Below, piece by piece: positions 22,542-31,140 of a stretch of 48,557 nucleotides of DNA (the stretch's first letter is position 1; each line of letters begins with the position of its first letter). The notes beneath the pieces are model-generated. The model worked only from the letters and a program-made list of their open reading frames with translations, searched no databases and had not been told where the DNA came from. The stretch comes from Azotobacter paspali (GTDB lineage Bacteria > Pseudomonadota > Gammaproteobacteria > Pseudomonadales > Pseudomonadaceae). The stretch is taken from NCBI RefSeq assembly GCF_042434745.1, contig NZ_JBHLSS010000027.1; one strand, given 5' to 3'. Both the position numbers and the translations under genes were made by a program.

Positions 22542-24650
22542 TCAGGCGCGCACACGGGTGATGCGGATGACGCCCTTGAGGGCGCGCAGCTTCTTGATCA
22601 CCCGGGCCAAGTGGATACGGTCCTTCACACTGACCACCAGTTGGACCACGCTGGTGCGGCCGTCGCGCTCGTCCATGCCGATCTTCTCGATGTTGCCGTC
22701 CGCGGCGTTGACGCTGCCGGCGAGCAGGGCGATCAGGCCGCGTTGGTGTTCCAGTTCGATGCGCAGTTCGACGTTGAATTCGCCGCTGACGTCCTTGGAC
22801 CAGGTCAGCGGGATGCATTTTTCCGGGTTGTGGCGAATCTCGCCGATATTGCGGCAGTTCTCCAGGTGCACGACCATGCCCTTGCCCGCCGACAGGTGAC
22901 CGACGATGGGATCGCCGGGGATCGGCGAGCAGCAGCGGGCGTAGCTCAGCACCAGGCCCTCGGTACCGCGGATCGCCAGCGGGCCTTCGGCGCTGGGGAT
23001 CTCCTCGCCCTCGCCGGCCAGCAGGCGTCGGGCCACCACGTAGGCCATGCGGTTGCCGAGACCGATGTCCTCCAGCAAGTCCTCGAAGACTTCCATGCGG
23101 TATTCGTCGAGCACCTGGCGGATGCGCTCCGCGGCGATCTGTTCGAGGCTGGCATCGAAGCCGGCGAGCACCTTATTCAACAGGCGCTCGCCGAGGCTGA
23201 TGGATTCCGAGCGGCGCTGCTGCTTGAGGGCGTGGCGGATGTGGGTGCGCGCCTTGGCAGTGACCACGAAGTTCAGCCAAGCCGGATTCGGCCGCGCGCC
23301 CGGAGCGGTGACGATCTCCACCGTGGAGCCGCTTTCCAGCGGCTGGGAGAGCGGCGCCAGGCGGCGGTTGATGCGGCAGGCGATGCAACTGTTGCCGATG
23401 TCGGTGTGCACCGCGTAGGCGAAGTCGACCGCGGTGGAGCCCTTCTGCAACTCCATGATGCGGCCCTTGGGCGTGAACACGTAGACTTCGTCGGGGAACA
23501 GGTCGATCTTCACGCTCTCGATGAATTCCAGCGAGTTGCCGGCGCTCTGCTGCAACTCCAGCACGCCCTTGACCCACTGCCGGGCCCGCGCGTGGTTGCC
23601 CTTGATCGGGTCCTCGTCGCCGGACTTGTACAGCCAGTGGGCGGCGATGCCGTTGTTGGCCAGTTCCTCCATCTCGCGGGTGCGGATCTGGATCTCGATG
23701 GGCACGCCGTGCATGCCGAACAGGGTGGTGTGCAGCGATTGGTAGCCGTTGGCCTTGGGAATCGCGATGTAGTCCTTGAAGCGGCCGGGCAGCGGCTTGT
23801 AGAGGTTGTGCACAGCGCCGAGCACGCGGTAGCAGGTGTCGACCTTGTCGACCACGATGCGGAAGGCGTAGACGTCCATGATCTCGTTGAACGCCTTGCG
23901 CTTGCCGCGCATCTTCTTGTAGATGCTGTAGAGGTGCTTCTCGCGCCCCTTGACGTCGCCGTCGAGGCCCTCGCGTTCGAGGCAGGCGACCAGCGACTGC
24001 TCGATCTTGGTGACGATCTCCTTGCGGTTGCCACGGGCGCTGCGCACCGCCTGGCGGATGCGTGCCGAGCGCATCGGGTGCATGGCCTTGAAGCCGAGGT
24101 CCTCGAATTCCACGCGCATGTTGTGCATACCCAGGCGGTTGGCGATGGGCGCGTAGATTTCTAGGGTTTCCTTGGCGATGCGCCGGCTCTTCTCGTAGGG
24201 CATGGCGTCGAGGGTGCGCATGTTGTGCAAGCGGTCGGCCAGCTTGACGAGGATCACGCGGATGTCGCGGGCCATAGCCATGGCCATCTTCTGGAAGTTC
24301 TCGGCCTGCGCCTCGGCCTTGTTCTCGAACTTCATCTGGGTCAGTTTGCTGACCCCGTCGACCAGTTCGGCGACGGTTTCGCCGAACTGGTGGACCAGCG
24401 CTTCCTTGGGAATGCCGGTGTCCTCGATCACGTCATGGAGCATCGCGGCCATCAGGCTCTGATGGTCCATGTGCATGTCGGCGAGGATATTGGCGACGGC
24501 GAGGGGATGAGTGACGTAGGGCTCGCCGCTGCGTCGACGCTGGCCGTCGTGGGCCTGCTCGGCGTAGTAATAGGCTCGGCGGACCAGGTTGACCTGGTCC
24601 GAGGCAAGGTAGGTCAGGAGCCGATCGGCAAGGGTGTCTATGCTGGCCAA
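22542..24650 (-). CDS. spoT: Bifunctional (p)ppGpp synthetase/hydrolase SpoT
   Basis: The 702-residue protein makes and degrades (p)ppGpp. It has an HD hydrolase domain (HPLAVANIL and HDVIEDT near residues 46-75), a synthetase domain (about 200-350, with YRVLGAVHNLYKPLPGRFKDYIA), a TGS domain near 390-450, and a C-terminal ACT domain (about 630-702). The start is TTG at 24650, supported by AGGAGGAG 5 to 12 bases before it and by the SIDTLADRL that begins homologues. It sits 60 bases after rpoZ, the usual arrangement. Confidence 0.95.
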   Translation of the reverse strand: MASIDTLADRLLTYLASDQVNLVRRAYYYAEQAHDGQRRRSGEPYVTHPLAVANILADMHMDHQSLMAAMLHDVIEDTGIPKEALVHQFGETVAELVDGVSKLTQMKFENKAEAQAENFQKMAMAMARDIRVILVKLADRLHNMRTLDAMPYEKSRRIAKETLEIYAPIANRLGMHNMRVEFEDLGFKAMHPMRSARIRQAVRSARGNRKEIVTKIEQSLVACLEREGLDGDVKGREKHLYSIYKKMRGKRKAFNEIMDVYAFRIVVDKVDTCYRVLGAVHNLYKPLPGRFKDYIAIPKANGYQSLHTTLFGMHGVPIEIQIRTREMEELANNGIAAHWLYKSGDEDPIKGNHARARQWVKGVLELQQSAGNSLEFIESVKIDLFPDEVYVFTPKGRIMELQKGSTAVDFAYAVHTDIGNSCIACRINRRLAPLSQPLESGSTVEIVTAPGARPNPAWLNFVVTAKARTHIRHALKQQRRSESISLGERLLNKVLAGFDASLEQIAAERIRQVLDEYRMEVFEDLLEDIGLGNRMAYVVARRLLAGEGEEIPSAEGPLAIRGTEGLVLSYARCCSPIPGDPIVGHLSAGKGMVVHLENCRNIGEIRHNPEKCIPLTWSKDVSGEFNVELRIELEHQRGLIALLAGSVNAADGNIEKIGMDERDGRTSVVQLVVSVKDRIHLARVIKKLRALKGVIRITRVRA

Positions 24651-24710
24651 GGACGCTCCTCCTGACCGGCGAACACTGTTCCCGTGCTGCGACCGCTGTC
24701 TGACATCGTG

Positions 24711-24974
24711 TTACAGGGCCTCGCTGCTGTCTTCCTCGAAGGCGGCGAACAGCGGCTCCTCGGTGACGATCTCGTCCTGGGCGATGACGTTCATGTCGAC
24801 CAGACCCGCGGCGATCTCGCGCAGGGCGACCACGGTGGGCTTGTCGTTCTCCCAGGGCAGGCGCGGCTCTTTGCCGCCGGTGGCCAACTGGCGCGCGCGC
24901 TTGCTGGCGAGCATGACCAGCTCGAAGCGGTTATCGACGTTTTCCAGGCAGTCTTCAACGGTAACGCGGGCCAT
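24711..24974 (-). CDS. rpoZ: RNA polymerase omega subunit
   Basis: Omega (87 aa) binds the beta' C-terminus and helps assemble RNA polymerase. The sequence MARVTVEDCLENVDNRFELV with SKRARQL and KPTVVALREIAAG is the classic RpoZ pattern, and the length is normal for pseudomonads. The ATG at 24974 is the conserved start; the 15 codons upstream in frame are not. It leads the rpoZ-spoT pair. Confidence 0.97.
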   Translation of the reverse strand: MARVTVEDCLENVDNRFELVMLASKRARQLATGGKEPRLPWENDKPTVVALREIAAGLVDMNVIAQDEIVTEEPLFAAFEEDSSEAL

Positions 24975-25330
24975 GGTGTTCCTCGTGACGAAATGAGTGT
25001 TGCAGTGCCAAATGGACAAGCGGACTGACTAGTCTAGGAAAACGCCACTTCGAAGGGAAGGGCCAAATGGCCGCGCGGTCATTGCCCCGGATTGGCAACC
25101 GCTGTCACCCTCGTCGCAAAACCGACAGCGGCAGGAGAGGAAAGTCAGCGTTGCGCCGGGCTCGCCGGGCGCCTTCCGAGGCACGCGATTTTCCTGCCTA
25201 TATAAAGAACATGTCGGTTGCGGCCGGCTGTGGGGGGGCTGGTGAGGCCGTTTTCGGTCCTATGACGGGTAGCGTATTTCTTGCTTAATCATCCGCTGTT
25301 TATTCATAAGCATAGCGGTGAGTGCGCAAT
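24975..25330. other. Spacer between rpoZ and the broken permease gene
   Basis: These 356 bases separate divergent genes and must hold the rpoZ promoter on the minus strand. I see no convincing gene, RNA or repeat. The last 60 bases are AT-richer, as expected ahead of a former promoter for the permease gene. Confidence 0.4.
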
Positions 25331-26148
25331 ATGAAAGCGGTTGAATCCATGCGGACTCCTTTGCGCAGCGGCCAGGGCTTCGTCGCCGGCACGCTGATCG
25401 GCACCCTGGGCGACTTGATCGGCCTGGACAAAGCGGCGTTTGGTCTGCCGGTGCTGGTAGGTCTGTTCCGCCTGGAAATTCTGGAGGCGGTCATCTTCAA
25501 CAAGGCAATGAGTCTGGTGGTGGTTGCCGCGGCCTTGCTGTTTCGCAGTGGCGGTATCCCCCTAGAACAGTTGACGGGGTATCTGGACATTACCCTGAAC
25601 CCGCTGGCCGGCAGCTTGGTTGGCGGCTGGGCACGCCCTGCGCCTATCGCGCCTGTCGTCATGGTCATGCTGTTGGGGTTGGCGTTGGTGATGTTGACCG
25701 AGGCCGCCTTCGGCCTGCGTGATGGCGGCACCCCGTTGTTGGCCTCGGTGTCGCTGCAACTGCTGACCGGCCTGTTTGCCGGACTCGGCATCGGCGTGGT
25801 GGCGGCGCTGCTGGGAGTGGCTGGCAGCGAACTGCTTGCTGGGAGTAGCTGGCGGCGAACTGCTGATTCCGGCCATCGTGCTGCTCTACGGAGTGGACGT
25901 CAAGCTGGCCGGCAGCCTATCGCTGATGGTCAGCCGGCCGACCATGCTCGTCGGCTACGGCCGCTGCGGCGCCTTTGCCATCCTCGGCCGGGAACGGCCG
26001 CGTTCGTCTGGATGGCTGTGGGTTCGATCCTCGGCGCCGCCTTGAGCAACCTGCTGCTCGGCTTGGTGCCGACGCGGCTGCTGACGGTCCTGCTCGGGGT
26101 GATCCTCTGCTGGTGTCCGCGTTGAAGACCTTCTTGCACCGGCACTGA
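25331..26148 (+). pseudogene. TauE/SafE-family permease gene, frameshifted
   Basis: The translation reads as a TauE/SafE anion permease (eight-span membrane protein) but only across several frames. Frame one runs from MKAVESMRTPLRSGQGFVAG to about 25850. A 28-bp tandem duplication then moves the match to another frame (LLIPAIVLLYGVDVKLAGSLSL). Near 26000 it returns to the first frame (FVWMAVGSILGAALSNLLLG), and a further shift near 26107 is needed to reach SALKTFLHRH and the stop at 26148. The middle also seems to have lost part of one loop (around LAGSLVGGWARPAP). With at least three shifts it cannot make a full protein. Confidence 0.8.
25810..25865 (+). repeat. 28-bp imperfect tandem duplication in the permease gene
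   Basis: Bases 25810-25837 and 25838-25865 are two adjacent copies of a 28-bp unit with about 25 of 28 identical positions. Since 28 is not a multiple of three, the second copy shifts the reading frame and breaks the permease gene. The three differences show the duplication is not brand new, unless the copies came from an already variable motif. Confidence 0.85.
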
Positions 26149-26178
26149 GCCGTCCGGCGGCCGAGCAGGCGCGTGGCT

Positions 26179-26796
26179 TCAGGCCAGCAATTCGGCGAGC
26201 AGGCCGCCGTGGCGGCGCTGCTGGGCTTCCAACTGCAACTGGCGGGCGCGGAAGATCGACTTCAGGTCTTCGAGGGCGTGGGCGAAGTTGTCGTTGATCA
26301 CCAGGTAGTCGTATTCCTCGTAGTGGCTCATCTCGCTGACCGCTTCGCGCATGCGCCGCTCGATGATCTCGTCGCTATCCTGGCCGCGGTTGGTCAGGCG
26401 ATGGCGCAGGGCTTGCTGGCTCGGCGGCAGGATGAAGATGGATTGCGCCTGCGGCAGCAGCCTGCGGACCTGCTGGGCGCCTTGCCAGTCGATCTCCAGG
26501 ATCAGGTCGTAGCCCTCGGCCAGGGTCTGCTCCAGCCACAGTTGCGAGGTGCCATAGAGGTTGCCGAAGACTTCCGCATTCTCGAGGAATTCACCCCGCT
26601 CGAGCATGCCGAGGAAGGTCGGGCGGTCGACGAAGTGATAGTTCACGCCTTCGACCTCGCCCGGGCGCATGCCGCGGGTGGTATGCGAGACCGATACCCG
26701 CACCTGTGGCAAGGCGTCGATCAGAGCCTTGACCAGGCTGGTCTTGCCGGCGCCGGAAGGTGCGGAAATGATGTAGAGGGTGCCGGTGGCGGACAT
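26179..26796 (-). CDS. gmk: Guanylate kinase
   Basis: The 205-residue enzyme phosphorylates GMP to GDP. The P-loop is SAPSGAGKTSLV near residues 10-21, with SHTTRGMRPGEVEGVNYHF for GMP binding and LEIDWQGAQQVR in the core. Length and sequence are normal. It follows yicC by 38 bases on the same strand. Confidence 0.96.
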   Translation of the reverse strand: MSATGTLYIISAPSGAGKTSLVKALIDALPQVRVSVSHTTRGMRPGEVEGVNYHFVDRPTFLGMLERGEFLENAEVFGNLYGTSQLWLEQTLAEGYDLILEIDWQGAQQVRRLLPQAQSIFILPPSQQALRHRLTNRGQDSDEIIERRMREAVSEMSHYEEYDYLVINDNFAHALEDLKSIFRARQLQLEAQQRRHGGLLAELLA

Positions 26797-26834
26797 GGAC
26801 GTTTCCTAAGCGCGGATTCTCGTGGGGTGGGGCT

Positions 26835-27698
26835 TCACTCGATGTTCTGTACTTGCTCGCGCATCTGTTCGATCAATACCTTGAGGTTGACCGCGGTCTG
26901 CGTGGAGCGGGGATCGAAGGCCTTGGAGCCGAGGGTGTTGGCCTCGCGGTTGAGCTCCTGCATTAGGAAATCCAGCCGGCGGCCGACCGTGCCGCTGTCC
27001 TTGAGCACGCGGCGGACTTCGGCGATGTGGGTGCAGAGACGATCCAGTTCCTCGGCCGCGTCGCTCTTCTGGGCGAGCAGCACCAGTTCCTGTTCGAGGC
27101 GTAGCGGGTCCAGTTCCAACTGCGTGTCGCGGAAACGGTCGAGGATCTTCTGGCGCTGGTTGGCGAGCATCTGCGGGACCAGTTGGCGCAGGTTCTCGAC
27201 CTCCTGGAGCATGGCGTCCAGGCGTTCCTCGAGCAACCGGGCCAATTCCGCGCCTTCCCGGGCGCGGCCAGCCTTGAGCTGAGCCAGGGCCTCGTCGAAC
27301 AGGCTCAGGGCTTCGGCGCTGAGGCGCTGGTGATCGGCGGCGTCGGCCACCAGCACGCCGGGCCAGGCGAGCACGTCGAAGGGGTTGATCGGGGCCGGCT
27401 GACGGATCAGGGCGACGATGTCCTCGGCGGCGGCCACCAGTTGGCTGGCACGTTCGCGGTCGATCTGCAGCGGCTGTCCGGCGCTGCCTTCGTCGAAGCG
27501 CAGGGTGCATTCGACCTTGCCGCGGGAAAGCCCCTGGCGCAGGGCGTCGCGCAGGGCGCCCTCGAGCTCGAGGAAAGCCTCCGGCAGACGCAGGTGCGGT
27601 TCGAGGTAGCGATGATTGACCGAGCGCAGTTCCCAGCTCAGGGTGCCGTGAGCACCGGCCCGCTCGACGCGGGCGAAGGCAGTCATGCTGTGCGCCAT
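26835..27698 (-). CDS. yicC: YicC-family endoribonuclease
   Basis: The 287-residue protein begins MAHSMTAFARVE and ends with the conserved ELNREANTLGSKAFDP and LKVLIEQMREQVQNIE, full YicC hallmarks. YicC proteins were recently described as RNases (sRNA-related in E. coli). I chose the ATG at 27698 because it gives the family start; the open frame runs 67 codons further upstream without conservation. It precedes gmk, and divergent rph lies upstream. Confidence 0.93.
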   Translation of the reverse strand: MAHSMTAFARVERAGAHGTLSWELRSVNHRYLEPHLRLPEAFLELEGALRDALRQGLSRGKVECTLRFDEGSAGQPLQIDRERASQLVAAAEDIVALIRQPAPINPFDVLAWPGVLVADAADHQRLSAEALSLFDEALAQLKAGRAREGAELARLLEERLDAMLQEVENLRQLVPQMLANQRQKILDRFRDTQLELDPLRLEQELVLLAQKSDAAEELDRLCTHIAEVRRVLKDSGTVGRRLDFLMQELNREANTLGSKAFDPRSTQTAVNLKVLIEQMREQVQNIE

Positions 27699-27796
27699 GG
27701 TGTCCACCTCTCGGATCGTCGTATTTAAAGGGAACGGATTGTAGCGCAGTGCGTCGCCGCGGCCCAATCGGCATGTCCGACTGACGATGAGCACCC

Positions 27797-27802
27797 TATA
27801 AT
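27797..27802 (+). promoter_or_regulatory. Possible -10 box of rph
   Basis: TATAAT, a perfect sigma-70 -10 hexamer, lies 39 bases before the rph ATG. The corresponding -35 region (about 27774-27779) is poor, so the call rests on the -10 alone. Confidence 0.4.
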
Positions 27803-27840
27803 GGCCGGCAAATTTTTTCCGACCGTACAGGTAAGCCCAG

Positions 27841-28560
27841 ATGAAACGTCCCAGTGGCCGAGCGCCCCACCAGTTGCGTCCGATTCGCATCACCCGCAAC
27901 TACACCCGGCATGCCGAGGGCTCGGTGCTGGTGGAGTTCGGCGACACCCGGGTGATCTGTACGGTCAGTGCCGAAGCCGGCGTGCCACGTTTCCTCAAGG
28001 GCCAGGGCAAGGGCTGGCTGACCGCCGAGTATGGCATGCTGCCGCGGGCCACCGGGGAACGCACGGCGCGCGAGGCCAGTCGCGGTCGGCAAGGCGGGCG
28101 TACCCTGGAGATCCAGCGGCTGATCGGCCGTTCGCTGCGCGCCGCGCTGGACATGAGCAAGCTGGGCGAGAACACCCTGTACGTCGACTGCGACGTGATC
28201 CAGGCCGACGGCGGTACCCGCACGGCCTCCATCACCGGCGCCATGGTGGCGCTGGTCGATGCCTTGGCGGTGTTGAAGAAGCGCGGGGCGCTGAAGGGCG
28301 ATCCCCTGAAGCAGATGGTCGCGGCGGTTTCCGTGGGCATCTACCAGGGCGAGCCGATCCTGGATCTCGACTATCCCGAGGACTCCGATGCCGAGACCGA
28401 CCTCAACGTGGTGATGACCGACGCCGGCGGTTTCATCGAGGTGCAGGGCACCGCCGAGGGCGAGCCTTTCCAGCCGGAAGAGCTGAACGCCATGTTAGCC
28501 CTGGCCACCCAGGGCATCCGCGAGCTGTTCGAGCTGCAACGCGCCGTGCTGGCCGACTGA
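27841..28560 (+). CDS. rph: Ribonuclease PH
   Basis: RNase PH (239 aa) trims 3' ends of tRNA precursors with phosphate. The conserved MKRPSGRAPHQLRPIRITRNYTRHAEGS start, the phosphate-site segment RTAREASRGRQGGRTLEIQRLIGRSLR and the late NVVMTDAGGFIEVQGTAEG are present. It is full length and divergent from yicC. Confidence 0.97.
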   Translation: MKRPSGRAPHQLRPIRITRNYTRHAEGSVLVEFGDTRVICTVSAEAGVPRFLKGQGKGWLTAEYGMLPRATGERTAREASRGRQGGRTLEIQRLIGRSLRAALDMSKLGENTLYVDCDVIQADGGTRTASITGAMVALVDALAVLKKRGALKGDPLKQMVAAVSVGIYQGEPILDLDYPEDSDAETDLNVVMTDAGGFIEVQGTAEGEPFQPEELNAMLALATQGIRELFELQRAVLAD

Positions 28561-28579
28561 CTTTTCGCCGGGAGTTCGC

Positions 28580-28948
28580 ATGTCTTCGCCGCCGCTCTTC
28601 CCCTTGCCCGATCCCCAGGCCCGCCGCTGGGCGATGCTCTGCCATTACGCGGCTTTCTTCTGGTTCGTGGCGCCGCTGATCGGCAATGTGCTGGGGCCGC
28701 TGATCGTCTGGCAATTGCAGAAGGAGCGCGACCCCTTCGTCGACTGGCATGGCAAGGAGGCACTCAACTTCCAGATCACCTACAGCATCCTGACGATGCT
28801 CTGCGGTGTGCTCGCCTGGATCTTCATCGGTTTTCCGCTGATGGTGCTGGTCAACCTGACGGCCCTGGTGCTGGTGGTCATCGCCGGCGTTCGGGCCAAC
28901 GCCGGAGAGGCCTGGCGCTACCCCTTTTGCCTGCGTCTGGTGAAGTGA
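28580..28948 (+). CDS. DUF4870-family membrane protein
   Basis: A 122-residue protein with four hydrophobic stretches and the family pattern: RRWAMLCHYAAFFWFVAPLIGNVLGPLIVWQLQKERDPFVD, then HGKEALNFQITYSI. Such proteins occur widely as Tic20-like or DUF4870 membrane proteins of unknown function. It follows rph by 19 bases, probably in the same transcript. Confidence 0.85.
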   Translation: MSSPPLFPLPDPQARRWAMLCHYAAFFWFVAPLIGNVLGPLIVWQLQKERDPFVDWHGKEALNFQITYSILTMLCGVLAWIFIGFPLMVLVNLTALVLVVIAGVRANAGEAWRYPFCLRLVK

Positions 28949-28989
28949 GCGGGAGGGGGAAGAGCCGGCTTCTTCCGGAGCTGCGTCGC

Positions 28990-29769
28990 CTACAGGCTCA
29001 GCAGCCAGTCGTAGTCGACGATCAGCGGAGCATGCTGGGAGAAGCGCGGCTGCCTGGGCAGGCGGGCGTTGCGCACGAAGCGGCGCATGCCTGGGGTCAG
29101 CAACTGGTAGTCGAAGCGCCAGCCGAGGTTGAGCATCTCCGCCTGTTCGCTGTCCGGCCACCAGCTATAGAGGTCACCCTCGCGGTTGGTTTCCCGCAGG
29201 GCATCCACGTAGCCCATGTGGCCGATGATCTGGTCCATCCAGGCGCGCTCCGGCGCTAGGAAGCCGGGTAACTGCTGGCAGTCGCGCCAGTTCTTCACGT
29301 CCTGCTTCTGGTGCGCCACGTACAGCGAGCCGCAATAGATGTATTCGCGGCGCTTGCGCCGTTGCTTCTCCAGATAACGGGCGAAGTCGTCCATGAACTT
29401 GAACTTCTGGTTCAGGTTCTCGTCGCCGCCTTGTCCGGAAGGAAGCAGCAGGGTGGCGATGCTGACCTTGTCGAAGTCCGCTTGCAGATAGCGCCCGTAA
29501 CGGTCGGCCGTCTCGAAGCCGAGGCCACCGATCACTGCCTTGGGTTGCAGCCGCGAATAGAGTGCGACGCCTCCCTGGCTGGGGACTTCCGCCTCGCTGG
29601 CATAGAGAAAGTAGCCGTCCAACTGGTAGGTCGGATCGTCCAGTTCGAAGGCGGAGGCGCGGGTATCCTGCAGGCAGATCACGTCGGCATTCTGGGCTTG
29701 CAGCCAGCTGAGCAGGCCACGCTCGACGGCAGCCTGGATACCATTGACGTTTACACTGATGATCCGCAT
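28990..29769 (-). CDS. crc: Catabolite repression control protein Crc
   Basis: Crc (259 aa) works with Hfq to block translation of catabolic mRNAs in pseudomonads and Azotobacter. The protein has the exonuclease/endonuclease/phosphatase fold and is very close to P. aeruginosa Crc as I know it (MRIISVNVNGIQAAVERGLL, YIYCGSLYVA, RFSQHAPLIVDYDW). The ATG at 29769 is the family start. It is divergent from pyrE, with 80 bases between. Confidence 0.96.
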   Translation of the reverse strand: MRIISVNVNGIQAAVERGLLSWLQAQNADVICLQDTRASAFELDDPTYQLDGYFLYASEAEVPSQGGVALYSRLQPKAVIGGLGFETADRYGRYLQADFDKVSIATLLLPSGQGGDENLNQKFKFMDDFARYLEKQRRKRREYIYCGSLYVAHQKQDVKNWRDCQQLPGFLAPERAWMDQIIGHMGYVDALRETNREGDLYSWWPDSEQAEMLNLGWRFDYQLLTPGMRRFVRNARLPRQPRFSQHAPLIVDYDWLLSL

Positions 29770-29849
29770 ACATGGCCCCCAAAAAAACCAGCGTGTATGA
29801 TACCCGACCTCGGAGCATATAGCTAAATCCATGCCTATCGGGACTTTTC

Positions 29850-30491
29850 ATGCAGACCTACCAGCGCGAATTCATTCGTTTCGCCATCGAGCGCGGTGTG
29901 CTGCGCTTCGGCGAGTTCACCCTCAAGTCGGGACGGACCAGCCCTTATTTCTTCAACGCCGGCTTGTTCGACAGCGGGCTGGCGCTGGCGCGGCTGGGCC
30001 GTTTCTATGCCTCGGCCCTGGTCGATAGCGGCATTGCCTTCGACGTGCTGTTCGGGCCGGCCTACAAGGGCATCCCGCTGGCTGCGGCGACCGCGGTGGC
30101 GCTGGCCGAGCACCATGGACTCGACTTGCCCTGGGGCTTCAACCGCAAGGAAGCCAAGGACCACGGCGAGGGTGGCAGCCTGGTCGGCGCACCGCTGAGC
30201 GGGCGGGTACTGATCGTCGACGACGTGATCACCGCCGGCACGGCGATCCGCGAGGTGATGCAGATCATCCAGGGGCAAGGCGCCCAGGCGGCCGGCGTGC
30301 TGATCGCGCTGAACCGCCAGGAACGCGGCCAGGGCGTGCTGTCGGCGATCCAGGAAGTCGAGCGCGACTTCGCCATGCCGGTGGTCAGCATCGCTTCCCT
30401 TTCCGATGTGCTGGAGTACCTGGCGGAAGATGCGCAGCTCAAGCGCCATCTGAGCGCCGTGGAAGCCTATCGTGCGCAATACGGCATATGA
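29850..30491 (+). CDS. pyrE: Orotate phosphoribosyltransferase
   Basis: PyrE (213 aa) converts orotate and PRPP to OMP in pyrimidine synthesis. The PRPP loop VLIVDDVITAGTA is at about residues 120-132, and the catalytic flexible loop with FNRKEAKDHGEGG is intact. The start at 29850 gives MQTYQREFIRFAIERGVL, the conserved N-terminus. It lies next to crc, as in Pseudomonas. Confidence 0.97.
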   Translation: MQTYQREFIRFAIERGVLRFGEFTLKSGRTSPYFFNAGLFDSGLALARLGRFYASALVDSGIAFDVLFGPAYKGIPLAAATAVALAEHHGLDLPWGFNRKEAKDHGEGGSLVGAPLSGRVLIVDDVITAGTAIREVMQIIQGQGAQAAGVLIALNRQERGQGVLSAIQEVERDFAMPVVSIASLSDVLEYLAEDAQLKRHLSAVEAYRAQYGI

Positions 30492-30740
30492 TCATAGCTG
30501 ATGGCTGGACCCCGCCGGGGTGCCGATAACCGCGCCGAATTCCACTTTCCGAATCGACATGTCTGTCCGGGGCCGCTGGAGGCCCGTCGAGCCGGTTCGG
30601 TTGGCTGATAGTCGGCGCTGCGGCCCCGGTATTGTGTTGCCGGCTCCTTACCTCGCGATCCATCGACGCCGTCTCGTCGCTTCGACCATCCGATTCGAAT
30701 CGTCGACCGATCCGTCGCTCGGTGTCAGGACCTGTCGATA
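30492..30740 (+). other. Spacer after pyrE
   Basis: About 250 bases without a gene that I can support. A short GC hairpin (ACCCCGCCGGGGT) lies about 20 bases after the pyrE stop and could end its transcript. The remainder has stops in all frames and leads into a decayed membrane-protein gene. Confidence 0.4.
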
Positions 30741-31065
30741 TGGCCGCTGGTGTCGAGCGTGGCGCTGCTGGTCGGCGTCTACCTGCCACTGCTGGAGGCC
30801 GGCATGCAGATGACCCGCGAGGGCAAGACTTCCCGGTCCGCCGCCGTGGTGATCTTCTCCTAGGTGCTGGTGAACCCGGCCTTCGGCTGGTCGCTGACCA
30901 TGCTGCTGGACAATCTCGGGCTGAGCGGTGACAAGGCGCGCGGCCAGGCAATGGGGGCCGTGCACCCTGGGTCATCCCGGCCTGCGTGTTCTGGCTGCTG
31001 ACCGGCAGCCTGGAGGTCATCGGCAGTTCCGGGCATTCCGGCACTGCTGTAAGGCGCCTGCAGCG
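30741..31065 (+). pseudogene. Degraded membrane-protein gene
   Basis: In one frame the DNA reads like a hydrophobic protein (WPLVSSVALLVGVYLPLLEAG) followed by TREGKTSRSAAVVIFS, an in-frame TAG at about 30861, then VLVNPAFGWSLTMLLDNLG. Further on the sensible reading moves to another frame (VIPACVFWLLTGSLEVIG). An internal stop plus a frameshift mark a pseudogene; no start codon with a ribosome-binding site is visible. I do not recognise the family. Confidence 0.55.
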
Positions 31066-31086
31066 GCTGGACGGTGTCCGCAACGA

Positions 31087-31113
31087 AGAAGGGGAAGCCT
31101 AGCTCCCCCTTCT
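31087..31113 (-). terminator. Probable terminator after argB
   Basis: An 11- to 12-bp stem with one mismatch (AGAAGGGGAAGC with GCTCCCCCTTCT) and a CTA loop lies about 30 bases past the argB stop on the minus strand, followed by a T- and C-rich stretch. Confidence 0.55.
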
Positions 31114-31140
31114 GCATCTTGGATGCGGCCGGCGTCCGCA

